A DNA stretch of 42,370 nucleotides from Alistipes sp. Marseille-P5061 (GCF_900290115.1 NZ_LT985752.1:104793-147162); one strand, 5' to 3'; shown: positions 1-9,683, counted from the stretch's first letter. Translations and numbers: made by a program. The notes: a model not told the origin generated them from the letters alone.

Positions 1-82
1 ATTTTTAGCAGAAAACCGCATACGAAATCTAGTCCGGTCGCGGGGGCTGGGAGAGGAGTCTCGGAGATGTGTATAAGAGAAG
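1..82. other. Degraded Nextera i7 adapter at the left contig end
   Basis: Positions 8-82 align, with errors, to the reverse complement of the Illumina P7/Nextera adapter: a P7-like segment (8-29), an index-like octamer ctagtccg (30-37, one base from CTAGTACG), and the mosaic-end tail ctcggagatgtgtataagag at 60-79. This is library sequence, not genome. The error density suggests low-quality read tails were assembled into the contig. Confidence 0.93.
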
Positions 83-564
83 GGGGAGGAATGTGGGGGG
101 GCAGGTCTGGGTCGGAGCACGGGACCGGGGTACGCCGCCCGGAACACGGGACCGGAGTGCGAGCCGGGGTGCGTGGGTCGAAGTGCGAGGCCGACGCAGG
201 GCGGAATGCGAGGAGCCGGGGCGCGAGGACCGGGTTGTGAGGGCCGGAACACAGGGCCAGAACGCGGGGACCGGAGCTTGAGCCCGGAACGCGAAAGCCT
301 CCTTCCAAAATCCGCCCTTCAAATCCGCCACCCAAAGCGCGGGGCAGAATGTGGGGGCAGGTCTGGGTCGGAGCGCGAGACCGGAGTGCACCGCCCGGAA
401 CACGGGACCGGAGTGCGGGCCGGGGTGCGGAGGCAGGAGTGCGGAGACAGGAGTGCGAGGACCGGATGCGAGGACCGGAGCGAGAGAACCAGAGTGCGAG
501 CCGGGGTGCGGGGCCGAAGCGCGAGGCCGGGTGCGGGGGCCGGGGTGCGGGGCCGGGTGCGGAC
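83..564. repeat. GC-rich degenerate repeat region with an 85-bp direct duplication
   Basis: No credible gene is seen. The stretch is built from variants of gggaccggagtgcgagccgg. A longer block starting gaatgtggggg occurs at about 89-174 and again at 347-430 with only a few differences. Open frames on both strands here translate into Arg/Gly/Pro-rich low-complexity sequence without a recognisable domain. The block lies immediately after the stop codon of the methyltransferase gene, as with other repeat arrays of this window. Confidence 0.75.
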
Positions 565-1284
565 TCAGAACTTGAGGTAGAAGTCGCGCGTCAGGGCGCG
601 GTAGGACTCCGTATAGCACTCGTGCTCGCCCGTGCCGATGACCAGCTCGTCGCACTCGGGCTCGGACGGGAGCTCCCCCGCCTCCACATGGCGGTACTCC
701 GTCAGCAGGCGACGGAGCGGGCGCCGCGGCGTGGTCCTCACCCCGGTGCGGCGCACGGGGACAAGCAGGCCGCGGCAGAGTTCGTCGAAGGCGTGCGCCT
801 CCTCCAGGGGCAGAATCAGCGCAAAGCGCCCCCCGGGTGCGAGCAGCCGCACCACGGCGTCGCGCAGCTCGTCGAAGGGGAGCGCCACGGCATGCCGCAC
901 GCGCGTCCGCCCCTCGTCGGGACAGGTGAGCGAGTCGACAAAGTAGGGCGGATTCGCAAGGATGAGGTCATAGGGGCGTCCGTCCGCGGGACGGAACTGC
1001 TGAACCGGCATGCGGTGGAAGCTCAGCCGCGCCGCCCAGGGCGAGGCGTCGGCATTGGCGCGCGCCTCCGCAACGTCGGCGATGTCGACCCCCTCGATTG
1101 CCGCCTCGGGGGCGCGCTGCGCCATCATCAGCGCAATGAGGCCCGTTCCGGTGCCGATGTCGAGGATGCGGCGGTCGTCGTCCCCGACCCGCGCCCAGGC
1201 GCCCAGAAGCACCCCGTCGGTGCCCACCTTCATGGGGCACTGCTCTTGCCGGACGGCAAACTGTTTGAATCGGAAGATGCTCAT
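565..1284 (-). CDS. trmN6: tRNA1(Val) (adenine(37)-N6)-methyltransferase, TrmN6/YfiC type
   Basis: The protein has 239 residues and is a class I SAM-dependent methyltransferase. The N-terminal FRFKQF...KVGTDGVLLGAW block is typical of the YfiC/TrmN6 family. The SAM-binding glycine loop reads DIGTGTGLIA, and the catalytic motif IV for exocyclic amine methylation is NPPYF. The family methylates N6 of A37 in tRNA1(Val), although some relatives act on other tRNAs or remain unassigned. It is the last gene of a probable three-gene minus-strand operon, 15 bases after the DUF2400 gene. The downstream side is repeat sequence, with no clear terminator. Confidence 0.88.
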   Translation of the reverse strand: MSIFRFKQFAVRQEQCPMKVGTDGVLLGAWARVGDDDRRILDIGTGTGLIALMMAQRAPEAAIEGVDIADVAEARANADASPWAARLSFHRMPVQQFRPADGRPYDLILANPPYFVDSLTCPDEGRTRVRHAVALPFDELRDAVVRLLAPGGRFALILPLEEAHAFDELCRGLLVPVRRTGVRTTPRRPLRRLLTEYRHVEAGELPSEPECDELVIGTGEHECYTESYRALTRDFYLKF

Positions 1285-1299
1285 GGTCGGCGGTGGGGT

Positions 1300-2243
1300 T
1301 TAACGCAGCAGGTCGTGAAGGGAGCGCTTCGCATCGACGCCGATGCCGAAGAGCGCAAAGTCGAAACGCACGGGGTCGGCGGCATCGAAGCGGCGCAGCG
1401 CTGCGGTCGTCTCCTCGACGGCGCGCCAGTCGTTCTGCCGCCGCGTGAGGAGCCCCAGCGCGCGGGCCGTCTCGCCCACGTGGACATCGAGCGGAATGCG
1501 CAGCGCCGACATCGGGATGGTGCTCCACAGGCCGAAGTCGACCCCGCGCGCGTCGCGGCGCACCATCCAGCGCAGATACATGCAGAGGCGTTTGCAGGCC
1601 GCCCCGCGTTCAATCGACGAGAGGTGCTTCTCGCAGCGCGGCGCATGCTCCGCGGCGAAGAACTCGCGGCGGAACTCCGCGAGTACCGTCGGAAGGTCGC
1701 CGGTCGCCGCGTAGCGTGCCTCGAAGAAGGCGCCGATGCCGCCGTGGAGCTCCTCCATCCGCCGGATGGCGAGGACAAAGTCGCGCAAATCGCTGCCGTT
1801 GAAGGTGCGGTGGACGAAGGCGCCGAGCCCGGCGAGCTCCCGCTCCGAGGCGTTGCGCACGAAGTCGGCCGGGGCGTCGTCCATCAGGTGCATCATCCGG
1901 TGTCCGTTGCGCACAATCGTCGGGCGGTTGCCCCAGGCAATCGTCGCAGCCAGCAGGCCGGCAATCTCGCGGTCGTGCCGCCCTGTGAAGCGGTGCGGCA
2001 CCGAGATGGGGTCGTCGTCGATGAATTCGGGACGGTTGTAGCGGTCGGCGAGCCGTTCGAGCAGCTCACGGAGCTCCTCCTCCGCCGCGCCGAGGGGCCG
2101 CTCGGCAGCCGTCTGCGGGGCATCGCCGCGGGTCGCCTTCCGTACGGAAGCCGCCGCCGGAACCGGCTGACGGGCGGACACGGTCTCCTGCCGGCTGCCC
2201 GTCGGGGCGCCGGAGCAAGCGTTGGAAGGGGTGTCGGAAGGGG

Positions 2244-2247
<4 letters not shown>
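1300..2247 (-). CDS. TIGR02757/DUF2400 family protein
   Basis: The 315-residue product matches the Bacteroidetes/epsilonproteobacterial DUF2400 family, with the conserved blocks [31 protein letters not shown] and IPLDVHVG. No function is established for the family; helical composition and the C-terminal block resemble helix-hairpin-helix DNA-glycosylase-like folds, which is only an inference. The start overlaps the stop of the upstream ABC ATPase gene by four bases (ATGA at 2244-2247), which supports this start and suggests translational coupling. The first 55 or so residues are Ala/Pro/Thr-rich and not conserved-looking, so this member has an N-terminal extension. Confidence 0.85.
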
Positions 2248-2903
<656 letters not shown>

Positions 2904-3103
2904 CGTTTCAAATTCTGTTCTGATTCTCGGCAAGCGGCAGCCCCACAGCCCCGTCGGCCACGCCGGCCTCTCAAGTTCCACGGCCCCACTGGCTCCGCTG
3001 CCTCCACAGGCCTCACTGCCCCGCGGCGGTCCCCCGGCCTCGCTCCCCTTCACTGCCCCGCTGCCCGGCAGCCCCGCAGCGGCCCCCGGTCCCGGACGGA
3101 GCG

Positions 3104-3928
3104 TCAGCCCCGGCAGCGCTCGAAGACCTCGAAGAGACGCACCGTATCGACCGCCTCACGGACGTCGTGCACGCGCAGGATGGAGGCTCCCTGGCGCAGG
3201 CACTCCCACCCCAGGGCGATGGTCCCCGGCAGCGCCTCGTCGGGCGTCGTGCCGAGCGTGCGGTATATCATCGACTTGCGCGACAGCCCCGCCAGCACGG
3301 GATAACCCTCGGCGCAGAGGCGGTGCAGCCCGGCCAGCAGCTCGAAGTTCTGCCCGGCGGTCTTCGCAAAGCCGAAGCCCGGGTCGAGCACAATCCGCTC
3401 GGCGCGGATGCCCGCCCGCTCCATCTCCCCGACCCGCCGGCGGAGGTAGTCGACCACCTCGGTGACGATGTCGCGCCGGTAGTCGGTCAGCGACTGCATG
3501 CTCTTGGGGTCGCCCTTCATGTGCATGGCGATGTAGGGCGCATCGTGGGCGGCGACGACGGCAAACATTCCGTGGTCGAGCTCACCGGCCGATATATCGT
3601 TGATTATCAGAGGTCCGAACTGCTCCAGCGCACGGGCGGCCACCTCGCTGCGGAAGGTGTCGACCGAGAGCGGAAGGTCGGGCGCCAGCCGCCGCGCGGC
3701 GGCAAGGCCCAGCTCCACGCGCCGCCACTCCTCCCCGACGTCGACCTCGTCGGCGCCCGGACGCGAGGAGTAGCCCCCCACGTCGAGCAGGTCGCACCCC
3801 TCGGCCACGGCCTCGCGGATGCGGGCCTCGACGGCCTCCGCGCAGCTCATGCGGCTGCCCGCAAAGAAGGAGTCGGGGGTGACGTTCAGGATGGCCATCA
3901 CCCGGGGGCGCGAAAGGTCAAGCGTCAT
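3104..3928 (-). CDS. folP: Dihydropteroate synthase
   Basis: FolP condenses para-aminobenzoate with 6-hydroxymethyl-dihydropterin pyrophosphate in folate synthesis and is the sulfonamide target. The 274-residue product carries the two family signatures, ILNVTPDSF near the N terminus and [11 protein letters not shown] about 35 residues later. It also has the pterin-pocket block DPGFGFAKT and the C-terminal RVHDVRE. I chose the ATG at 3928 because it precedes the first conserved beta strand; it lies inside the last 11 bases of coaE, implying co-transcription. Many Bacteroidetes have folP next to cdaA; here cdaA is 17 kb away. Confidence 0.95.
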   Translation of the reverse strand: MTLDLSRPRVMAILNVTPDSFFAGSRMSCAEAVEARIREAVAEGCDLLDVGGYSSRPGADEVDVGEEWRRVELGLAAARRLAPDLPLSVDTFRSEVAARALEQFGPLIINDISAGELDHGMFAVVAAHDAPYIAMHMKGDPKSMQSLTDYRRDIVTEVVDYLRRRVGEMERAGIRAERIVLDPGFGFAKTAGQNFELLAGLHRLCAEGYPVLAGLSRKSMIYRTLGTTPDEALPGTIALGWECLRQGASILRVHDVREAVDTVRLFEVFERCRG

Positions 3929-4511
3929 GGTGTCGTGCTTCGAGGCGGAAGAGGCGGTCGAGCTGCTCGACGGCAGGCGCCAGCTCCTCTTCGCGGATGT
4001 TGACAATCGTATGGTCGGCACGTGCGTGGAGCTCGTCGTCGCTCATCTGGGCGGCGATGCGGCGCCGCACCGACTCGGCATCGGTGCCGTCGCGGCGGCA
4101 GGTCCGCTGGATGCGCAGGGCCTCGGGGGCCAGCACGGCCACTGTGCGGTCGACCGACTTCTCGAGCCCCGCCTCGAAGAGGATGGCGCTCTCCAGAACG
4201 ACGTAGTCGCCCTGCTGCGCCTCGGCCCACGCCTCGAAATCGCGCATCACGGCGGGGTGGACAATCGCATCGAGCGCCTGCAGCGCCTCCCGGTCACGGA
4301 AGACGATGCCGGCCAGATAGCGGCGGTCGAGCACCCCGTCGCGGTAGGCCTGCGCGCCGAAACGCGCCTCGACGGCCCCGCGCAGCGGCCCGGCCATCAG
4401 CCTTTTGGCGGCGGCATCGCTGTCGTAGACCGCCACGCCCCGCGCCGCAAAGAGGCGGCAGACCGTACTCTTGCCGCTTCCGATTCCTCCCGTTATGCCG
4501 ACCTTCATCAT
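3918..4511 (-). CDS. coaE: Dephospho-CoA kinase
   Basis: CoaE phosphorylates the ribose 3'-hydroxyl of dephospho-CoA in the last step of CoA synthesis. The 197-residue protein begins MMKVGITGGIGSGKST with the P-loop, followed by DSDAAAKRL and the family block HPAVMRDF. Length is normal for the family. Two adjacent ATG codons are possible (4511 and 4508). The first makes an ATGA overlap with the stop of the upstream YbbR-like gene, so I prefer it. The 3' end overlaps folP by 11 bases. Confidence 0.93.
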   Translation of the reverse strand: MMKVGITGGIGSGKSTVCRLFAARGVAVYDSDAAAKRLMAGPLRGAVEARFGAQAYRDGVLDRRYLAGIVFRDREALQALDAIVHPAVMRDFEAWAEAQQGDYVVLESAILFEAGLEKSVDRTVAVLAPEALRIQRTCRRDGTDAESVRRRIAAQMSDDELHARADHTIVNIREEELAPAVEQLDRLFRLEARHHDA

Positions 4512-4912
4512 CGCTTCTTGTCCTCTTCGGGCATGTTGATTTCGGGAATGTGGTCGATGGAGACAATCTTGATGTCGCTGAACTTCACCGACAGGGCGTT
4601 CTGCAGCGACTGGGGGTCGATGATGATTTTCCCCTCGTGGCCCTCCTCGTGCGAGGGTTCGTACTTGAGCTCCGAGAGGGGGATGCGCGACTTCTTGCGC
4701 ATGTAGACCCGGTAGCCGAAGAGGTTCGTACCCACGCCCTCGACCGTGCAGGTCACGTCGAAGGTCTGCCCGTCGACATCGACCCTGACGACCTGCGAGG
4801 TGGTATAGGTATAGCTCAGCTTGGCGATGTACCAGAGGATGAACGACGCGACGAGCAGCGCCAGAAACACCGGCGAGACGTAGCGGCGAAGACGTTTCCA
4901 CAAATTTTCCAT
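4508..4912 (-). CDS. Small membrane-anchored YbbR-like protein
   Basis: The 134-residue product has one N-terminal transmembrane helix (about residues 13-31, VFLALLVASFILWYIAKL), followed by a roughly 100-residue extracytoplasmic domain with beta-rich composition. Bacteroidetes usually encode a YbbR/CdaR-like protein next to coaE, and the WYIAKL membrane exit with the following strand pattern fits that family. It is much shorter than the multi-domain versions, holding at most one or two YbbR-type repeats. CdaR proteins regulate the diadenylate cyclase CdaA, and this genome has cdaA at 20675, so a functional link is possible but unproven. It starts a coaE-folP operon. Confidence 0.6.
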   Translation of the reverse strand: MENLWKRLRRYVSPVFLALLVASFILWYIAKLSYTYTTSQVVRVDVDGQTFDVTCTVEGVGTNLFGYRVYMRKKSRIPLSELKYEPSHEEGHEGKIIIDPQSLQNALSVKFSDIKIVSIDHIPEINMPEEDKKR

Positions 4913-4941
4913 AGCGTTCCGCGAAAAAGGGATTCCCGTTG

Positions 4942-4972
4942 CAAAGATAAAAATAAAAAGGACTGCCCCAAA
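4942..4972 (-). promoter_or_regulatory. Promoter of the ybbR-like/coaE/folP operon
   Basis: On the minus strand a TTTG -33 box (4972-4969), a 19-base spacer and a TATCTTTG -7 box (4949-4942) match the Bacteroidetes sigma-ABfr consensus exactly. The start codon follows 30 bases further at 4912. The -33 box lies in the loop of the secDF terminator. Confidence 0.72.
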
Positions 4973-4989
4973 CGGGAACAGTCCTTTTT
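4955..4989 (-). terminator. Rho-independent terminator of secDF
   Basis: An 11-bp perfect stem (AAAAAGGACTG paired with CAGTCCTTTTT) encloses a 13-base loop and gives a U-run on the minus strand, 29 bases beyond the secDF stop. The A/T ends make it potentially bidirectional, but no plus-strand gene precedes it. Confidence 0.85.
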
Positions 4990-5017
4990 ATTGCAGCCGC
5001 GCGGAGCGGTCGGGAGG

Positions 5018-8000
5018 TTACTCCTTGTCAATCTTGGCACGCTTGCGCATCAGGTCGTAGGCCATCGGCGTAGCGATGAAGATGGTGGCGACCGTACCGA
5101 CTACCACGCCCACAATGAGGGCGAAGATGAAGCCGCGGATGGTCTCACCGCCGAAGAGGAAGATGGCAATCAGCGTGACGAGCGTCGTACCCGAGGTGTT
5201 GATGGTACGCGACAGCGTCGAGTTGATGGAGTTGTTGACATTCTCCTTCAGGTTGCGCTTCGGGTAGAGGCCCATGTACTCGCGGATTCGGTCGAAGACG
5301 ACCACCGTGTCGTTGATGGCGTAACCGATGATGGTCAGGATGGCCGCGATGAAGGCCTGGTTCACCTCAAGGTTGAAGGGCAGGATGCCGTAGAACATCG
5401 AGAAGAGGCCGACGATGAAGAGCGCATTGACGGCCAGAGCGACCGTGGCGCCCGTGGCCCACTGCCAGCGCTTGAAGCGGAAGGTGATGTAGAGACCGAT
5501 GGCGATGAGCGAGAAGAGCACCGAATAGATGGCGTTCCACGTCATGTCCTGGGCAATCGAGGGGCCAATCTTGTCGGCCGTCAGGATACCGTTCAGGTCG
5601 GTCTGCGTGTTGCGGAACTGCTCGAAGGTGATGTCGTAGGAGTAGAGCGGCTTCATGGCCTCGTAGATAATCTTCTCTACCTCGGCCGTAGCCTCGTCCG
5701 ACGTATCGTCGTAGCGGTACTGCGTCACGATGCGCATCTGGTTCTCGTTGCCGTACTGCTTCACCTCGAAGCTGATGGAGGCGGCGTCGGCATCGGCCTG
5801 GCGGGCGAAGACCTCACCGAGGTTCTTGCGCACCTCTTCGGCCGAAACGGCCTTGTCGAAGCGGACCACATAGGCGCGGCCGCCGGTGAACTCGGCGCCG
5901 AGGTTCAGACCGCGGACGAAGAACGAGATGCACGAGAGGAGCATCAGCACGATGGTAACCACGTAACTGATTTTACGCACGCGGAGGAAGTCGAAGTGGG
6001 TATTGTTGAGGAAGTTTTCCGACCACTTGTGCGAGAAGGAAATCGAGCCCCACTTGGCAACCACCCACTCGATGAGCATGCGCGTGATGAAGATGGCGCA
6101 GAATACCGAGGTGATGATACCGATGATAAGCGTCGTGGCGAAGCCCTGCACGGGACCGTTACCGAAGATGAAGAGGACGATACCGGTGATGATGGTGGTC
6201 AGCTGACCGTCGATGATGGCCGAGTAGGCCTTCGAGAATCCCTCCTTGATGGCCAGCGAGAGCCCCTTGCCGCCGCGCAGCTCCTCCTTGATGCGCTCGT
6301 AGATGATGACGTTGGCGTCGACGGCCATACCCATCGTCAGCACGATACCGGCGATACCGGGCAGCGTCAGCACGGCGCCGAACGAGACGAGCACGCCCAT
6401 CAGCAGGAAGACGTTGCAGAGCAGTGCGATGTCGGCCATCCAGCCGGCCGTCTTGTAGAAGAGGCCCATGTAGAGCAGCACGAGGATGAAGGCGACGACG
6501 AACGAGAGCATACCCGCGTTAATCGAGGCCTGACCCAGCGACGGACCTACGACCGTATCCTGGATGATTTTGGCCGGAGCGGGCACCTTGCCCGACTTGA
6601 GGACGTTGGCAAGGTCCTTGGCCTCCTGAATCGAGAAGCCGCCCGTGATGGAGGAGGTACCCTTGTCGATTTTGGTGCGGACAACGGGTGCCGAATAGAC
6701 ATATCCGTCGAGGACGATGGCGATGCACTTGCCGATGTTCTCACCCGTCAGGCGGGCCCACTCGCGGGCGCCCTCGCCGTTCATGGTCATCGAAACCTCG
6801 GCCTCGGCGCCGCGCTGAGCATACTGCTCGACGGCATCCACAACGACGCTGCCGTCGAGCGGAGCCTTGCCGTCGGCCGTAGCCACCTTGATGGCGTAGA
6901 GGTCATAGCGGCCATCCTTCTGCGGGTCGCCCTTGACGCCCCACTTGAACATGATGTCGGCCGGGAGCAGCTCGCGTACGGCGGGCATGGCCAGATACTG
7001 GTTGACGGTCGCCATGTCGGCCTTGTAGGCCGAGCCAACGACGGCACCGCCCGCATAGGTCGGGTCGAGCACCGCGAAGAGCGGGTGCTCCTCGGCCGTG
7101 AAGCGGCTGCGGGCAACGGCGGCGTCGCTCTGGGCCGTCGAGTCGGCGGCGGCCACCTGGGCCAGCAGGCCCTCGTTTGCGGCGGTGGTATCGGCGGCGG
7201 CGGCCGGCTCGGTCGTCTCGGTTGCCTCGGCAGCCCCGGTGCTCTGGGCGGCAGCGGTCAGCTCCTTGCGCAGCAGCTGGTCGGCGGCGTTCAGCGCGGG
7301 GAATACCTCGTTGGCGTCGTACGTGGTCCAGAACTCGAGCGAGGCGGTACCCTGCAGCAGGTTACGCACGCGCTGCGGCTCCTTCACGCCCGGCAGCTCG
7401 ACCAGAATGCGGTGCGAGTTGGGCAGACGCATGATGTTGGGCTGCGTCACGCCGAAGTGGTCGATACGGCTGCGCAGCACGTTGAACGAGGCGGCGATGG
7501 CGGCGTCGGTCTCCGACTTGAGCATCTTCTCCACGTCGGCATCGGAGCTTTCGAGCGTGATGTCCTTGCAGTCGGGGCTCACGAAGATGGCGGCCAGCGG
7601 CGCACCGTTCGAGAGGCGCTGGTAGGCCTTGACGAAGTCACCGATGTAGTCCTTCGACGAACCGTCGTGGAGCGCCTTGTTCGCCTCGGCGATGGCCTCC
7701 TTGAAGGCGGGGTCGTTCTGGCTGTCGCCGGCCAGAGCCTTGACCACATCCTCGACCTGCACCTCCAGCATGACGTTCATACCGCCCTTGAGGTCGAGAC
7801 CCAGGTTGAGCTCCTTCTCCTTGCACTCCTTGTAGGTGAAGGACTTGAATCCCATGTTGAAGACGGGCTGGTTCTGCACCGAATCCAGATAGTGCTGCTC
7901 GGCCTCGGCCTGGTGGTCGAGGTCGAACGAGGCGGCATACTCGGCCGCCTTCTTCTCTACGCTACGTGTCTTGAACGTAAACGAGAGCTGGTAAACGCAC

Positions 8001-8050
8001 GCGAGCGCCAGAAGGACCGCGATGAGTTTAATAAAGCCTTTACTTTGCAT
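5018..8050 (-). CDS. secDF: Protein translocase subunit SecDF (fused)
   Basis: SecD and SecF are fused in one 1010-residue polytopic inner-membrane protein. It uses the proton motive force to pull preproteins through SecYEG on the periplasmic side. A helix lies at about residues 7-25, and NLGLDLKGGMNVMLEV (82-97) marks SecD P1. The P1 head domain carries an Ala/Thr/Glu-rich linker at about 265-315. The SecD membrane block includes AVDANVIIYERIKEELR (576-592). The SecF half starts near residue 690 with RVRKISYVV and contains DTVVVFDRIRE near the C terminus. Fusion is usual in Bacteroidetes. The gene stands alone, with a terminator at 4955-4989. Confidence 0.97.
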   Translation of the reverse strand: MQSKGFIKLIAVLLALACVYQLSFTFKTRSVEKKAAEYAASFDLDHQAEAEQHYLDSVQNQPVFNMGFKSFTYKECKEKELNLGLDLKGGMNVMLEVQVEDVVKALAGDSQNDPAFKEAIAEANKALHDGSSKDYIGDFVKAYQRLSNGAPLAAIFVSPDCKDITLESSDADVEKMLKSETDAAIAASFNVLRSRIDHFGVTQPNIMRLPNSHRILVELPGVKEPQRVRNLLQGTASLEFWTTYDANEVFPALNAADQLLRKELTAAAQSTGAAEATETTEPAAAADTTAANEGLLAQVAAADSTAQSDAAVARSRFTAEEHPLFAVLDPTYAGGAVVGSAYKADMATVNQYLAMPAVRELLPADIMFKWGVKGDPQKDGRYDLYAIKVATADGKAPLDGSVVVDAVEQYAQRGAEAEVSMTMNGEGAREWARLTGENIGKCIAIVLDGYVYSAPVVRTKIDKGTSSITGGFSIQEAKDLANVLKSGKVPAPAKIIQDTVVGPSLGQASINAGMLSFVVAFILVLLYMGLFYKTAGWMADIALLCNVFLLMGVLVSFGAVLTLPGIAGIVLTMGMAVDANVIIYERIKEELRGGKGLSLAIKEGFSKAYSAIIDGQLTTIITGIVLFIFGNGPVQGFATTLIIGIITSVFCAIFITRMLIEWVVAKWGSISFSHKWSENFLNNTHFDFLRVRKISYVVTIVLMLLSCISFFVRGLNLGAEFTGGRAYVVRFDKAVSAEEVRKNLGEVFARQADADAASISFEVKQYGNENQMRIVTQYRYDDTSDEATAEVEKIIYEAMKPLYSYDITFEQFRNTQTDLNGILTADKIGPSIAQDMTWNAIYSVLFSLIAIGLYITFRFKRWQWATGATVALAVNALFIVGLFSMFYGILPFNLEVNQAFIAAILTIIGYAINDTVVVFDRIREYMGLYPKRNLKENVNNSINSTLSRTINTSGTTLVTLIAIFLFGGETIRGFIFALIVGVVVGTVATIFIATPMAYDLMRKRAKIDKE

Positions 8051-8110
8051 TTGGTTGAAAAAAATTTGTTGTTATTTGTTGTAATTATTGTCATTACACA
8101 CAATAGCACG

Positions 8111-8118
8111 CAAAGATA
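8111..8118 (-). promoter_or_regulatory. Candidate -7 box for secDF
   Basis: TATCTTTG on the minus strand matches TAnnTTTG and sits 61 bases upstream of the secDF start codon in an AT-rich leader. No convincing TTTG is seen at the expected -33 distance. Confidence 0.45.
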
Positions 8119-8158
8119 GAAAAAAAGAAATAAAAAAAGGGGATTTCCCCCTCAAGAA

Positions 8159-8189
8159 TTGCACTCTGTCGCGAAAAACCGTAATTTTG
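8159..8189 (+). promoter_or_regulatory. Candidate promoter of the EamA permease gene
   Basis: TTG at 8159-8161, 20 bases, then TAATTTTG at 8182-8189 resembles the Bacteroidetes promoter. Transcription would start around 8195-8197, at the first ATG of the gene. Confidence 0.5.
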
Positions 8190-8196
8190 GCCCCGC

Positions 8197-9150
8197 ATGA
8201 AACCCCGAATGAAGCTCACGACCCGATACCGCTACCACCTCGCGGCGCTCTTCTGCGTCACGGTGTGGGGGGCCACCTTCGTGTCGACCAAGGTGCTGAT
8301 AGCCAACTCGCTCACCCCGGCCGAAATCTTTTTCATGCGCTTTGCCGCGGCCTACATCCTGCTGCTGGCCCTGTCGCACGCGAAGCTCCGGGCCGACAGC
8401 CTGCGCGACGAGGCGATGCTCGCCGCGGCCGGCGTCACGGGGGGCTCGCTCTACTTCCTGACCGAGAACATGGCGCTGGAGTTCTCGCCGGCATCGAACG
8501 TCTCGCTGATAGTCTGCACGGCGCCGCTGTGGACCGCCCTGCTGCTCCGCTCGCTCTACCGCAGCGAGCGGATGTCGCGCCGGCAGGCCGTCGGGTCGCT
8601 CATCGCCTTTGCCGGGATGACGCTGGTGGTGCTCAACGGGCGTTTCATCCTCCACCTAGAGCCGAAGGGCGACCTGCTGGCGCTGGGCGCCTCGCTCTCG
8701 TGGGTCTGCTACTCGCTGCTGCTCAAGCGCATCGGCGGGCGCTACCCGGCGCTCTTCATCACCCGCAAGGTCTTCTTCTACGGTGTGGTGACCATCCTGC
8801 CGGTCTTCCTGCTGCGGCCGTTTGCCGTCACGTGGGAGATTCTGGCACGGCCGGCCGTCTGGGGCAACCTGCTCTTTCTGGGCATCGTCGCCTCGATGCT
8901 CTGCTACCTGCTCTGGAACGCCTCGGCCCGACACATCGGGATGGTCAAGATGACCAACTACATCTACCTCAATCCGCTGGTGACGATGCTCACGGCGGCG
9001 CTCTTCATCGGGGAGCGCATCACCGGCGCGGCGCTTGCCGGCGCGGCGCTGATACTCTGCGGGATGTGGCTTGCCGAGCGGCGCGCCGCACGGACCCGCG
9101 GACTCCGTCCCCAGGGGGCGGCCCGAAGCGGCGGCCAGGAAGGCCGGTAA
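8197..9150 (+). CDS. DMT superfamily permease (two EamA domains)
   Basis: The 317-residue protein has about ten hydrophobic helices arranged as two EamA repeats. The first opens AALFCVTVWGATFVSTKVLI, the second GDLLALGASLSWVCYSLLLKR. EamA transporters export or import amino acids, nucleotides or other metabolites in the inner membrane; the substrate cannot be told from sequence. Two starts are possible, ATG at 8197 or 8212 (MKLTTRYRY). The candidate promoter sits so close to 8197 that 8212 may be the true start. The last 15 or so codons run into a duplicated GC-rich segment and look unconserved, so the C terminus has probably been extended by repeat sequence. Confidence 0.88.
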   Translation: MKPRMKLTTRYRYHLAALFCVTVWGATFVSTKVLIANSLTPAEIFFMRFAAAYILLLALSHAKLRADSLRDEAMLAAAGVTGGSLYFLTENMALEFSPASNVSLIVCTAPLWTALLLRSLYRSERMSRRQAVGSLIAFAGMTLVVLNGRFILHLEPKGDLLALGASLSWVCYSLLLKRIGGRYPALFITRKVFFYGVVTILPVFLLRPFAVTWEILARPAVWGNLLFLGIVASMLCYLLWNASARHIGMVKMTNYIYLNPLVTMLTAALFIGERITGAALAGAALILCGMWLAERRAARTRGLRPQGAARSGGQEGR

Positions 9151-9298
9151 CGGCCCCGGCGGCAGCGAGAGGCCCGAGGCGGCAAGAGGTCCGAGGCGGC
9201 AAGAGGTCCGAGGCGGCGGCAAAGGGCGCAGGGAACGGCCCGGAGGCGGCGAGGGGCGGCCCGAAGCGGCGGCCAAAAAGGCCGGTAACGGTCCCGGA
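9115..9298. repeat. Duplicated 46-bp segment and short tandem repeats
   Basis: A block beginning ggggcggcccgaagcggcgg is present at 9115-9160 and again at 9253-9298 with four or so changes. Between them, gaggcggcaagaggtcc is tandemly repeated at about 9173-9215. The first copy overlaps the 3' end of the permease gene. Confidence 0.8.
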
Positions 9299-9683
9299 GG
9301 CGGCCGAAGCGCCTCGTCCCACTTATTCCAGCCGAGCCGGAACGCCTCGCCCGCACGCCCCGCCGCCCTGTTTCATTCCTGCCAGCACCTATCCCACCCC
9401 GTCCATCCCGCCCGAAGCCCCTCCCGCCATATCCCCTCAGCCGAGGTTCACCGCCCGCACGTCAGTCCGTCCCCCTCCATCCCGGCCAACCCGGCCGAAG
9501 CACTCCACCCGCACGCCCGTCCACCCCACCCCATTCCGCCCAGCACACCGCCCCACTCCATTCCTGCCAGCGCGCCTCGCTCCCACCCCCGAAGCCCCTC
9601 AGAAGGGCCCCGGAAGGCCCCTCCGAGGCCCCCGCCGGGGAAATTCTTTCGCGGCCGGAGGCGGAAATCCGGGAAAATCTTTA
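9299..9683. other. C-rich intergenic stretch without a gene
   Basis: A long run biased to C on the plus strand, with irregular repeats of cccgcacgcc and cattcctgccagc. Frames are open but the translations are Pro/Arg/His-rich and continue into the fucosidase frame, which explains the artificially long ORF upstream of that gene. No terminator for the permease could be identified with confidence. Confidence 0.6.

Noticed and set aside
2904..3053. Longer N terminus for the LolD-type ATPase
   Set aside because: The added 50 residues are Gly/Ser/Ala-rich; the family start [12 protein letters not shown] fits the ATG at 2903.
4022..8119. A 1365-codon open frame opposite secDF, folP and coaE
   Set aside because: It is antisense to three well-supported genes, and its length results from the GC-rich codon use of secDF. 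The translation is Arg/Asp/Val/Leu-rich with no domain.
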